Below, in pieces: positions 12,681-22,841 of a DNA stretch of 64,000 nucleotides. The translations under genes were made by a program, and so were the position numbers. This DNA is from Holacanthus passer (taxonomy: Eukaryota; Chordata; Actinopteri; Pomacanthidae): NCBI GenBank assembly GCA_025331565.1, contig JAFREQ010000008.1:5394001-5458000 (forward strand), written 5' to 3'. How positions within the stretch are numbered: position 1 is the first letter of the stretch; every line of letters starts with the position of its first letter. The notes beneath the pieces are model-generated. The model ran no database searches and was not told the origin of the DNA. It was given only the letters and a program-made list of their open reading frames with translations.

Positions 12681-15600
12681 CCTACAAAACTATGACAAGA
12701 TGTAACACACAAAATCAGCCCTTATTTAATGAAATTTAAAAACAATATGTATCTGAAAATTGTGTTTATATCATTGTTTCATGTCGACAAGTCCTGTGGT
12801 TGTTTTGAGATTTCCAATTATCTGAGGACAACAGTTTCTAAAAAAGTAGAAATCAGCTGTTTCCATGATCAAAATAGCTCACATAATTAAGTCGCATCAA
12901 TAAAAAAAAAACTCCCAGCCTTTTCAATTTATTGTCATATTTAACTGCAAAAAAAATCAAAGAGTAATAGCCCAGACCACTGGCAGCGTTATAATGTGGT
13001 GTCACAGTTAGTTCAGAAGCATTTCACCTCCGGTCGTAGCCACAGATCCTGCAATAATTAAAATCCTCGTTGTGCATTACTCCCTTGCTGGGATAGTTGG
13101 CTCCTCTGAAGAGCAGTCTGAAATAGGTCACCCCAGCACCCTGTAGTGCATCTTAAAAGTACACTGAATCAATTAAGTGTGATCATGCTCCCTTGATTAT
13201 TTTGGCCCTGTTTTTACCACGGAGAGGAATTTCAAATAGGCTCACTAGTTTGAATAACAAGGTTGGACTGTGGTGACAAATGGTTCCAGAGTGGGTGTTT
13301 CTTCCCCTGTTTTTCTCTGCCAAATTAACTCCCTGGCTGATTGCCTGCTTTAGCATATGAGAGGAGGTGAGCGGAGGTGTCTAGGTAATTGCCTTGGTTA
13401 GCTGATTATGTGTTGCAAAAGGCAAATGTTATGAAATACTGTCGTCACTCTCATGAAAGACGTTCTGACCTAATGAACCGAAGCTCCCGCGTTCGCTCGG
13501 ACTCCCGGTCGTCTCTGCTCTGCAGGCAGGACGCTGAGGGACGGACGCGGTGTCAAGTCAGCGTTCGAGGCCCTGACACCTGCTTTCTCTTTCATACTTC
13601 TTCGTAAATCCAGCTCCCTCTTGTTTTTCCTCATTAAATCTGACAACATCTGGCGCGCGAGAGAGGACTGCTTTAATGTGGCTAGCGTTACTGCTGGTGT
13701 TATTCTTGCCATTTTAGCTATTTGCTTCATGTGCAGCACTTTCATTTAAGCTCCATCCAAGGGAGCCTCAAACACCGTTATCCAAAGTTTCAAACCACCT
13801 TCATGAAAATCACTCGAGCTGCAGCCTTAACAAATGATGAAAAGCTTTTATTTTCTAAAGAAGCATACTTACCTTTTCACCTAATAGTGATGTCTCACTT
13901 CAAAGAGAGAACACGATTAGGCCAACATTGTCCTGTTTCTATATCCTTTGAGTTCAAAGGGAGAGTTTGAATACCTGTATTTCATGTGCAGCCTTTTCAA
14001 ATACTGTTTTTAATGCAGTTTACGTGCTTTTGATATCCAGATGTGTCAGTTTTTCACCACAGTGGAATATATCACCCTATATTATGATTGCATGCCACAG
14101 TTTTATAAGTAAAGAACTAATGCTAAGTTTCAGAATTGCTTTTGTTCCCACCGACGTCAAGACCAGAGGACGAGCCAGAATACCTCGAATAACTGCAAAC
14201 TTTACATTGTGATGCTCTTTGCAGGCTAATGATTGGTGCCGAAGAAAGCAACACAACATGAGCGTCACCCAGATGTCAGATGTGTGTCGAGGGCTCTGAG
14301 CAAAAGAACATTCCCCAAAGACGGCATTAATAAAGAAACTGGTTGAGCCGAGTAGAGACAGAGAGTAAGAGGCAAAGAGGAAGAAGGAGATAAAAGAGTC
14401 TGTTGAGTACATACATCAAAGGTCTCTTAATGACAAGGGATGCCATTAGGGTTACAGTGGCTTTTGTTTCAGCTTCCTCACACCTGCAGTTTGTTGAGGG
14501 TGCTCTATGCACTGTTTTGTTGTTACCATTTGCATGAATACAAAATGCATGCAAGAGGAGATAAGAGTTTGTGGCGGTGACCGAATGTTTTGGTCAAAAT
14601 TACAGCTTCCTTTTCATTTGCATGGGAGGGCTGTAACCATTCGGTGGCTCTGCTTGTGTAAAGAGGGTGAAAGCTGGAAAAGGCTTACCTAGAACAATAG
14701 TAACCGTATGGAAAAGCTGTTATCCTGTACGCCATGAAATTTATTGACTTAAAAGTTTTCTCTGTGCCTCCGGTGCTGGAATGGGATTTGACAAATCAGA
14801 GCGTGAAATTGTGATTAGCCTCTCTCAGTTTGGAGACGGAGTGGGGCACTTGCAGACTTGGCATGGCCAAAGGTGTAACCTGTTTTGTTTTGCCCCGGTG
14901 CTGCGTTCCCAGATGGTGGGACCAGCTGCCATTGAATAAACGCTGGACGGGTAACAGTGTGAGAATTACCACGGCCTTGTTTCAGTTTGGGATGCATAAC
15001 AGAAAGCTTGTCTTTTTGCCACTGCCAGGAGGAGCAGGGACGTATCACCTGGTGCTCAACCAAACAACCTTTTGATGGAGGTCAGAATAAAGTAGAGTCC
15101 GGTATAAATGTTTTAAAATCTGTCCAGCAGCTCCTAGATATTTGTGTAGTTGTGCGTGGAGACCACCCACTGTCACATTACTGAGTGTAATTAGAGTACT
15201 TTCTTCACTTTCTGCATGCTTGTTTCCTTTTTCTGCAACTTTATTTTCATTGATATTTTTAAGCTAAATTAGTAGATCAGCTTGTACATAAGTGAGTCTT
15301 TCACTAACAAATGTACAATTTCTCCATATAGTTTATGTCACTCTCTTATGTTTTCATTGCTTCTCCAAAAGTAACTTTTCTCTCTCTCAACATTTTTGTA
15401 CAACGTGCAATCTTGCTGTAATGCTAAAGAAAAGTTGCAAACCTGAACAAATTCATGTTAAAAGTATCAAAAATAGCATTTTGCAAATATTTGCTGCCCT
15501 GCTTCGTGTCTTGAAGGAGCTAAGAAAAACTTGTACGGTTGAAGCGTTCGTAGACGACAATATTTCAAATTTCCCACAATTACATCATTGCGTACCTAAA

Positions 15601-16255
15601 GTTGCAAGAAGCATGTAGCAGCTCTTATTGCCTTGTCTAAGCGCTGTGGCGCAATAACACCTCGAAAGCAGCCACTAAAGTGAGAGAATATTTAAATATT
15701 TGAGCATAATAAGAACATAAACCACCTGTTCTTGTTCATGGCATCAGAGGATAAATGATGATTGAGGCTGAGATCTTTTTATTGTAATTTTTCCTGGGAG
15801 AGCACTGCGGGCTGTAACCTTGTACATCATCATAGAGGGGGAGAGTTTCCTTCTTTAGGGCTGGATTAACGCATCCAGGGTGGGCTGAGAGAAGGTAAAA
15901 TGACCTGTCCCGCCCTACGTGACCCCGGGCCAACCCTGCACATTGCCAAGGCTTTGCTCTTTGGCCTTGAATATGCAGAGATCCCCAGCTTCATAGGCTC
16001 GGAAGAGAGTGAGAGAAAAAAAGAGTTGTATCGCATTGCAGGGAAAATTAGTGAGACCAAAGTTGGAGTTTCTGTGTGTTGGGGGCTGCGAACAATGGCA
16101 GCTTTCTGTCAGACAGCAACTTCAAAGGTCGGCTGAGTGACTGCTCTGAGTTATACTTTGTTGTAGATCACTGAGGAAATTCACAGATGTTTTCTCATAC
16201 GAGACACCATTATAGCGGCTCAAGTACCCAGTAGCCTCGAGCGTCTCTCCCTCCC

Positions 16256-16340
16256 CCATCTCTCTCTCTCTCTCTCTCCCACACACTCAAACTCACTCTC
16301 ACTCTCATACACACACACACCCTCCCCACCCCCCACCCCC
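16256..16340. repeat. compound TC/CA microsatellite and C-rich tract
   Basis: A (TC)n run is followed by interrupted CA repeats and then a C-rich stretch. It lies within the probable last myo3b intron. Confidence 0.85.
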
Positions 16341-16675
16341 CCTCACTCCTCCACCCTTATCCCCATCTCTGATATCTCTCGTATGAGACAGATGTGGAAC
16401 CTGATTTCTCTCCAACTGTCCAGAGAATATGGAAAGTTAAAAAGGGTTCGTGTTGTGGCGTTGCCCCCTGACTCTGTCAAATCCACCGTTCTCTCTGTCA
16501 GTTCGCTCAAAATGTCAAGCTCACATGCAGCTCTGCTCTCTCAGATCCACTTAGGGTCAATACAATACGTAGAAAATGACTCAATTAAAGTAATATGAAT
16601 TGAAAACTGAACAGAGATAGTAAAGTATTTTGGAGTGAGCTGCTTGATGGTGATTGTCTTCTCTCTCTTCTGCAG

Positions 16676-16810
16676 ATTGCCTTCTTCAACTTTGACCTGG
16701 ACCTGAACCAAAACCAACTCAGCTACACTCTTGATATCTATTGTACATTTTTATTTATTTATAGTAAACTGCTGTTTTATATGAGTCAAATAAATGTCTT
16801 TAAATGCTGA
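16676..16810 (+). CDS. myo3b: probable terminal exon and 3'UTR of myo3b
   Basis: A strong acceptor (CTCTCTCTTCTGCAG) precedes 16676, and an AATAAA signal at 16789-16794 ends the unit, which is the form expected of a last exon. If exon 10084-10158 is joined here, the reading is ...IPEEELPSSTLTWT followed by TGA at 16704-16706. The exon itself is well formed, but its connection to the 3THDI exon and its frame are inferred. I cannot confirm the C-terminal residues against a known MYO3B protein, and an intervening exon may have been missed. Confidence 0.45.
   Translation: MAFFNFDLDLNQNQLSYTLDIYCTFLFIYSKLLFYMSQINVFKC
16789..16794 (+). terminator. poly(A) signal, probable myo3b
   Basis: AATAAA lies 83 nt downstream of the proposed stop at 16704-16706 and is followed by a T-rich stretch. 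Confidence 0.55.
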
Positions 16811-16819
16811 CTTTTGACT

Positions 16820-19800
16820 GTTGGTGTATTTTTTCTATGTTAACTTGTCTTTTCATTTTTGATGCAGAACTATGAAAATAATGGGAAACAGAGAACTATA
16901 ATTTAGCCACCACAATAACGTTATGGTGATTGCATTGCACTCAATGTCAGTTTAGATTTGTGTGATGTTTTAATTTCAACGGTCTGAACAAACCATTCAA
17001 AAAAATCTATGTCTTTTTTGGGACATAATGCACAGTAGGGCTATAATGCAAAATTCCTTCACTGTCTCAAATCTGCTATAATTTAAAAAGCAATGCCAAT
17101 ATGAAATTAATAATCCGGTTTGCAATCAGAGCACCTCTTTGTCACCTGTTTAACTTTTGGAAAATGTTTTATGTTGATTTAAACTCAAGAAATTCAGATT
17201 TCTGATTGAAATAGGAATTCAAGCAAACTTTTATAAATGCAGGAAAGACTGTATCTTCTTTTTCGATATTCTGCTAATGTCTAAATGCAGCAAATGCTTC
17301 GTACACGTCTCTAACTCTTAACAGTATTCCTGTTGATCGACTCTCTTGCTGTATGCTTTCAAGTACTGTATGATGGTACAGACTGGTTCCATGTTCAAAC
17401 CTCTGAGTGCACAGGCAGAAAACTACTGCAGTGGGGGTTCCTCCAAGTTAATTTTCCCATCAAATGCCTCAGGAAATTTTTCTTTTAGCCAAACCACTGC
17501 TGAGGTGACCCTGTAAAACTTGAGGCAAGGCCATAAGACGGCAAAGGTTTGGAGCAAGTAAATTACCTCGGGGACTGGACATTGTGTCAAGCACACAGTC
17601 ATGAATTTCTTACAAACTATATCAAAGTCCTGCTCAGCCAAATCCATCCCTCAGCTGGAGTCCCATTGAGATGCATTAAAATGTAAGAACTTGCATTTAG
17701 GGCTGAACCGAGTATCTCAAAGGAAGATATCAATAATTTGGTAATGCTGATGGTTCGCAAAATTCATGCAGTTGTCATATATGGCTGGAATTTTCATTTG
17801 CATAGCATGACAACTCACATGTAAGGCAGATTTACGAGAAATTCCACCTTAAATCAGAATTAATGTCTGCTATTTTTATGGTCACGAATCATTGCTGCTG
17901 CTCGGATCGGAGGGGGAAAAAATCTTAATTCTGTTTTAGGGTGGATTCTCCCTTTAACAGTTGTCTGGTTTGACATAAGAGAGCAGATTACAACATTTGA
18001 CATTTATCTGACATTTAAACCTGGAAGCAACAACTAACTGACAGCACGTTTCTGCACAAACACAAACTTTCAGAGGAGGCTGTAAAAATGTTTACTGCAG
18101 TGATGCATTAGTTGGTAACAGCTGCTTAACTGAGTCGGTCATTTTATATTTCTCTATCCACCTGTTTTGAGCTTTGTGTCAAAATCCTTTATTTTAAGAT
18201 GCATGAAATGAACCCATGTAGAACAACAACAACAAAAGTGACAGTAAAATTCTGGGTCAAGCATTTTGGTAACATTTTCTAATATGACATCCTTTATGAA
18301 TTCTTTATAAGTAATAACTAACAGCTTATGAATGTTTAATAAATCATTTACAAGTGCTTTATAAATCTGTTATAACCCATCAGTGAGAACAACTTTAAGG
18401 TTGCCAAGTCCTGAAAAAACCTTTTGCTATTGCATGAAACTTTGTCTTTTTCATTCATCACTAAGATCAATTTGTGTAAAGACCTTTTTATTAATGGCTT
18501 ATTCACCTGAACACTCAACAGAAAGTAAGAAACCTGGGACTGTGTATGAATATTTTACCTATATTTAAACTAAATTATTACTCAAATATAAAGGATAAAC
18601 ACCAGTGGAAGGAATTTTCTTGACCTAAAACTTATTCCTACTGATCTATTAACCATTCGGCCATTTTCTAATTCTTTGAGCTCCCTCGTGTCAAATCTCT
18701 TAATGCCAGAAAGCACAAAGTGAATATATGTACACTGATAAAGTACAGTTCACATGAAGTAACTAATGGCTTTATAAATGCTTAATAAATCATTTACCAA
18801 TGCTTTATAGATCATTTGGAATCCATTAATAAGAACAAGTTTCGGGTTGACAGGTTGTGAAAAAAATCTTTGTTTTGTAATAATTTGGTTATAAATGTTG
18901 ATAGAACATTAACGAATACTCATGGGTTTCTTACTTTCTAATAAACCATCAAGTCTGCAGTCTGTCAAGAAGTTATTAATATGGAGCTTTTATAAAAATC
19001 CCTCTCACTGATGAATTAAAAACATCAAAAGACAATGCATGCTGTCATGTTATCCTGGGGGAGGATAAACATCAGCAAAGGGGATTTTCTTTTTCACAAC
19101 TTGGCAACCCGAAAGTTGCTTTTTGAGTTGCTCATAAAGCAAATTATTTATTAACCATTAGTAAAGTAATTAGTCATAACTTTAAAAAATGTTTATAAAG
19201 GGCTCCTTGTGAATAATTGGTGCAAATATTCCTTGATCCTGAGCAAACACAAGCATTTATAATGGGACGTCTGCATGATGATTTTCCAAAAGGCACTTCT
19301 AGGTGTAACTTATTTAAAAGTCACTACACACTCTTATGCAAACATCAAATTTAATACGACCTGGCTCAGGATTCAAAGCAGTGACCTTCCTGTTTCCTGC
19401 ATATTTTTTCTAAGCTCAACACTATAAACTTCATGGCCCACTGTTGCCATAACTTGATGTAAACAAGGTTAATCTCCACTAGTTTTTGATCAGTCAACAG
19501 TGTGACTACAGCAGTCCTGCAGCCAGTTTTGTAGTTCAACATGGCTCCAGTGCAGCCCAGCAGGACTCCCCCTCTCCCTCATGACTGTGTGTAAAGCCGT
19601 GGGAGAGGACTGGGAACATTAATCCCTTCAAAGGAACAGATCTAATTCAAAATCTGCCGCTCCAAACTAGTTGAGAGGACAGTGATTGTTTCTGCAGGGA
19701 AGCCAGATAAAGATCAGAGAGTTGATATAGAAAACTTCCATTTCGACTGCTCTGCCACAAAAGTTTGGATATTATCTTAAGAAAGCTGCATACTTTTGCC

Positions 19801-20310
19801 TTCATTAAATGTTCTGAAACAAAAACAGGACATAATATGATATTGCCAGCTTAGCTTTGGTGGTGAAGTTCTCTTGCATTATATATACCTGTGTTCAGCA
19901 TGGATGCTCTGGTGCATGAGATCCTGAGCTCTGCCTGAATCTGAGCTTCCTCCCCTGAACACACTGACATGACGAGTTTATGAGGAAACACAATTGAGAC
20001 ATTTCAAGTGCTGCTTTTGTCACCTCATTTAAAACAGAGGTTTCCCCCCCTTTTGTGTCAGGTTAAGTAACATGTTATAATTTGAATTAGCTGCTGGGAA
20101 TTTACCCTGAGGCTCTAATCTTACATTTTGATGCTCAACAAAGAGGCAATAAAAAAAAAAAAAAAATCTAAATTATAAGCAAGGTTCTGATAAAACAAAT
20201 GAAATGAGTAGAAATACGCATTTAAATCATTCAGAGAGGGCATAATGAAGTGTTTAATGCTGTATTGTAGTTCAAAGCAAGCAACAAAGAAAATTTTTTA
20301 ATTCAAATTA
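16820..20310. other. myo3b-sp5 intergenic region
   Basis: No gene is supported. The main content is the inverted-repeat element at 18255-19215. The rest is AT-rich, with a poly-A run at 20151-20166. Confidence 0.6.
18255..19215. mobile_element. fossil inverted-repeat element
   Basis: The motifs TTTAATAAATCATTTACAAG (near 18336) and CTTAATAAATCATTTACCAA (near 18780) recur in the same order, each followed by a GGTTG-CA-AAAAA block (18399-18420 and 18846-18870). Near 19085-19115 the latter block reappears in reverse complement (TTCACAACTTGGCAACCCG), followed by AATTATTTATTAACCATTAG. The unit therefore looks like a fold-back element with an internal partial duplication. A related copy sits in the gad1 intron at 39395-39790. 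Confidence 0.5.
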
Positions 20311-20315
20311 GAAAT

Positions 20316-20830
20316 GTGAAAGAGATTGCTCAGAGATGGGAACTTTGTGTTGAGTCACTTGATTTCCTGCATCAAACAGTCAGGCAGCTCTCTTGGAGAT
20401 CTCCAGAGATAACAATGTCACATTGTCACATAGGCTCCTGCTACAAATCCTTAATTACAAAAAGAGGATCAGATGACTACAGCATCCAATACCAGGGTCT
20501 CCAGGCGGCATGGGGGTCTTTGATCAAGAAAATCCAATTATTTGTGTATATACATTTCCCACATAGTGATTACTTCATTAATTGTCCCGCCTTTATCTCC
20601 TCCCTTCCCATCCCCCCTAATAATCAGCTCCTTTATCCAGACCAACAAACACACCATAGGAGCTTTGTGGATTCAAAGGATTTGCTTTCCCCTCTCAAAG
20701 AGCCGCTATTCTTTGATGATTGGGCAGCGAGAAACTTCAAAGTAATAAATCTTATTTCTGACTGGCTGGCGGCCCACCAAAGTCCTTATCAAATTCTAAG
20801 AAGTGATCCCTCACTCTTCAGATAGAGCAG
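20316..20830 (+). promoter_or_regulatory. sp5 upstream regulatory region with TCF/LEF sites
   Basis: Directly upstream of sp5 lies about 500 bp of unique DNA. It contains two exact CTTTGATS TCF/LEF consensus sites: CTTTGATC at 20518-20525, inside CTTTGATCAAG, and CTTTGATG at 20711-20718. Weaker TTCAAAG motifs occur near 20673 and 20735, a C-rich Sp-type stretch at 20584-20620, and an inverted CCAAT box (ATTGG) at 20719-20723. The exact sites lie roughly 450 and 255 bp before the start codon. sp5 family genes are established direct Wnt/beta-catenin targets, so a Wnt-responsive promoter is the natural reading. A 169-codon open frame spans the region but is not credible as a gene. Confidence 0.65.
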
Positions 20831-20965
20831 GGAGATCTGGGAGAGAGGAGGCAACGCTGAAGACCGGAGAGCCGCCGCACTCCTCATTTTCACTCCTTAT
20901 TTATCTGAATTAGTGCTTTTTTTGATTACTATTTGCCTGCATCGGGAGGGAGGAGGAGGTTTATC

Positions 20966-22385
20966 ATGGCAGCAGTGGCTGTTCTGCGGAATGAAACTCT
21001 CCAGGCTTTTCTGCAGGTTTGCGCGCAACTTTCTCTTCACTTTGTCCACTTTAAACTTAACTTTCTGCTTTACTCTCTCGCACAAATTTTCGACTCTTTT
21101 ATGCCTGAAAAAGATTTTTAAAAAGTCGTCCTACCTTGATAGTCTTTGTAATTTACTCGCTGCTTTCGTGCGTAATGGCCCAACTTTTACGCACGGATCT
21201 AATTTGAAGCAATATTATAGAGAGCATTTTTTGTTGTTGTTGTTGTTTGTGTTTGTGCATGATAAAAGTGTGTTAGATGCTGGTTGTAATGTAGAAAATG
21301 TGTGTGTGTGTTACGTGCAGGATCGCACTCCAAACTCCTCTCCAGAGAACTGTAAGCACTCTCCTCTGGCTCTCCTGGCGGCCACTTGTAACCGGATCGG
21401 CCACCACCACGGATCCACCCCGGCTGACTTCCTCCAGGTCCCTTACGACCCCACTCTGGGCTCCCCTTCGCGTTTATTTCACCCGTGGACTAACGAGGGG
21501 AGCCCACAGAGCAGCCTGGCCAGCAACTCCACTTTCGGACTATCCTCCAAGCCCCAGCTGTCTGCGCACATCCAGAGCTCCTTCAGCTCGCACCACGAGC
21601 TGCCCCTCACCCCTCCGGCGGACCCCTCCTACCCCTATGACTTCTCCCCCGTGAAGATGCTCCCTTGCTCCATGCAGTCCACCTGTCCTCCCACCTATGT
21701 CCCCGCGGTCAGCTACGCACCCACTCCCATCCCGCCCGCCATGCCAAGTTTTGTCACGGGACCCTCCGGCCTCGTGCACCAGCAGCAGAGACAGTTGTCC
21801 CCCAACCCCGCAGAGGACATCCCGTGGTGGAGCCTCCAGCAGGGCAACCACGTCAGCCACTCTTCCTCCCTTGCTCCCCATCGCTTCCAGCTGCAGAGAG
21901 GCTTGGTCCTGGGGCACACGGACTTTGCGCAATACCAGACCCAGATCGCCGCACTGCTGCACACCAAGTCCCCTCTGGCGACCGCGCGCCGGTGCAGGAG
22001 GTGCAGGTGTCCCAACTGCCAGTCGTCCACCTCCAGCGACGAGCCTGGCAAGAAGAAGCAGCACATTTGTCACATACCCGGATGCGGGAAGGTTTACGGG
22101 AAGACGTCGCACCTGAAGGCGCACCTGAGGTGGCACTCCGGGGAGAGGCCGTTTGTGTGCAACTGGCTCTTCTGTGGCAAGAGCTTCACCAGGTCGGACG
22201 AGCTGCAGAGACACCTGAGGACTCACACGGGGGAGAAGCGCTTTGTTTGTCCGGACTGCTGCAAGAGGTTCATGAGGAGTGACCACTTGGCAAAACATGT
22301 CAAAACGCACCAGAACAAAAAGAGCAAGTGCCACGACAAGACACTCGATCATGTGAAAAGGGAGGACACGAGGAACATGTTGTAA
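20966..22385 (+). CDS. sp5: transcription factor Sp5
   Basis: Sp5 is a nuclear Sp/KLF zinc-finger factor that binds GC/GT boxes and acts downstream of Wnt in mesoderm, tailbud and neural patterning. There are two coding exons, 20966-21016 and 21321-22385, giving 371 residues. Exon 1 encodes MAAVAVLRNETLQAFLQ, the typical Sp5 start, and is followed by donor GTTTGC; exon 2 follows acceptor ACGTGCAG in phase 0. The Sp box SPLALLAATCNRIG is at residues 31-44, the buttonhead box CRRCRCPNC at 242-250, and three C2H2 fingers at 267-289, 297-319 and 327-347, with the KLF/Sp linkers SGERPF and TGEKRF. The fingers include KTSHLKAH, RSDELQRH and RSDHLAKH, the DNA-reading residues of the family. The middle is rich in Ser, Pro and His. 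Human SP5 is somewhat longer (about 398). Teleosts have sp5a and sp5l; gad1 linkage favours sp5a. Confidence 0.95.
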
Positions 22386-22835
22386 CACACCTTGTAGTCA
22401 TTTTTGAACAGTAGTGCAATACAGTCAGTCCTTCATTAGTTCAAGTGCACAGTGAGCTGCATTTTTTTTATAGGGTTTTTTTTTTTGTTGTTGTTATTTC
22501 TGTTGGTTGGTATCTCACATCCTGACAATAGTTTCTAACATTGCTGGTCTGTGTAGCACATTTTTGTATATATATAAAGTTTCATAAGTTAATTTTGGGA
22601 CCATGGAGAAGTTAGAGGTCATGAGTTTGAATTCACTGTCTATATCATATCAAGGAGACAAGTTTTCGACTTGTGTTTTGATTCATTGTCTTCGGTGGAA
22701 GATTTCACTCCCCTGTAAATTATATTTAATAGCTTTTGTTGAATGAAAGTGTCCGTTTTTTGCTCCTTATGGGGTGTTTTTAAGCATGCTCTTGAAAGAT
22801 CTGCTATTGTTGAAATGACCCAAATACTGTGTGAG

Positions 22836-22841
22836 AATAAA
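22836..22841 (+). terminator. poly(A) signal of sp5
   Basis: AATAAA lies about 450 nt after the sp5 stop, at the end of a T-rich 3'UTR (22386 to about 22860). Confidence 0.75.

Larger units (their letters stand above)
10193..16675. other. non-coding: probable last intron of myo3b
   Basis: This span is gene-free as far as can be seen. It holds dispersed repeats at 10911-11215 and 12160-12680 and a compound microsatellite at 16256-16340. The rest, about 12.9-16.2 kb, looks unique, with several GC-balanced stretches (13.4-13.7, 14.8-15.1, 15.8-16.1 kb) that could include regulatory elements. None shows a decisive feature. Confidence 0.5.

Noticed and set aside
13470..13745. Minus-strand 91-codon frame in a GC-richer block
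   Set aside because: No conserved motif and no splice context; treated as intronic.
20316..20825. 169-codon open frame upstream of sp5
   Set aside because: No recognisable domain, no splice or terminal context. It overlaps a promoter-like region with TCF sites, so it is read as chance.
21540..22388. 282-codon antisense frame over sp5
   Set aside because: It mirrors the GC-rich zinc-finger coding strand and is a shadow of sp5 exon 2.
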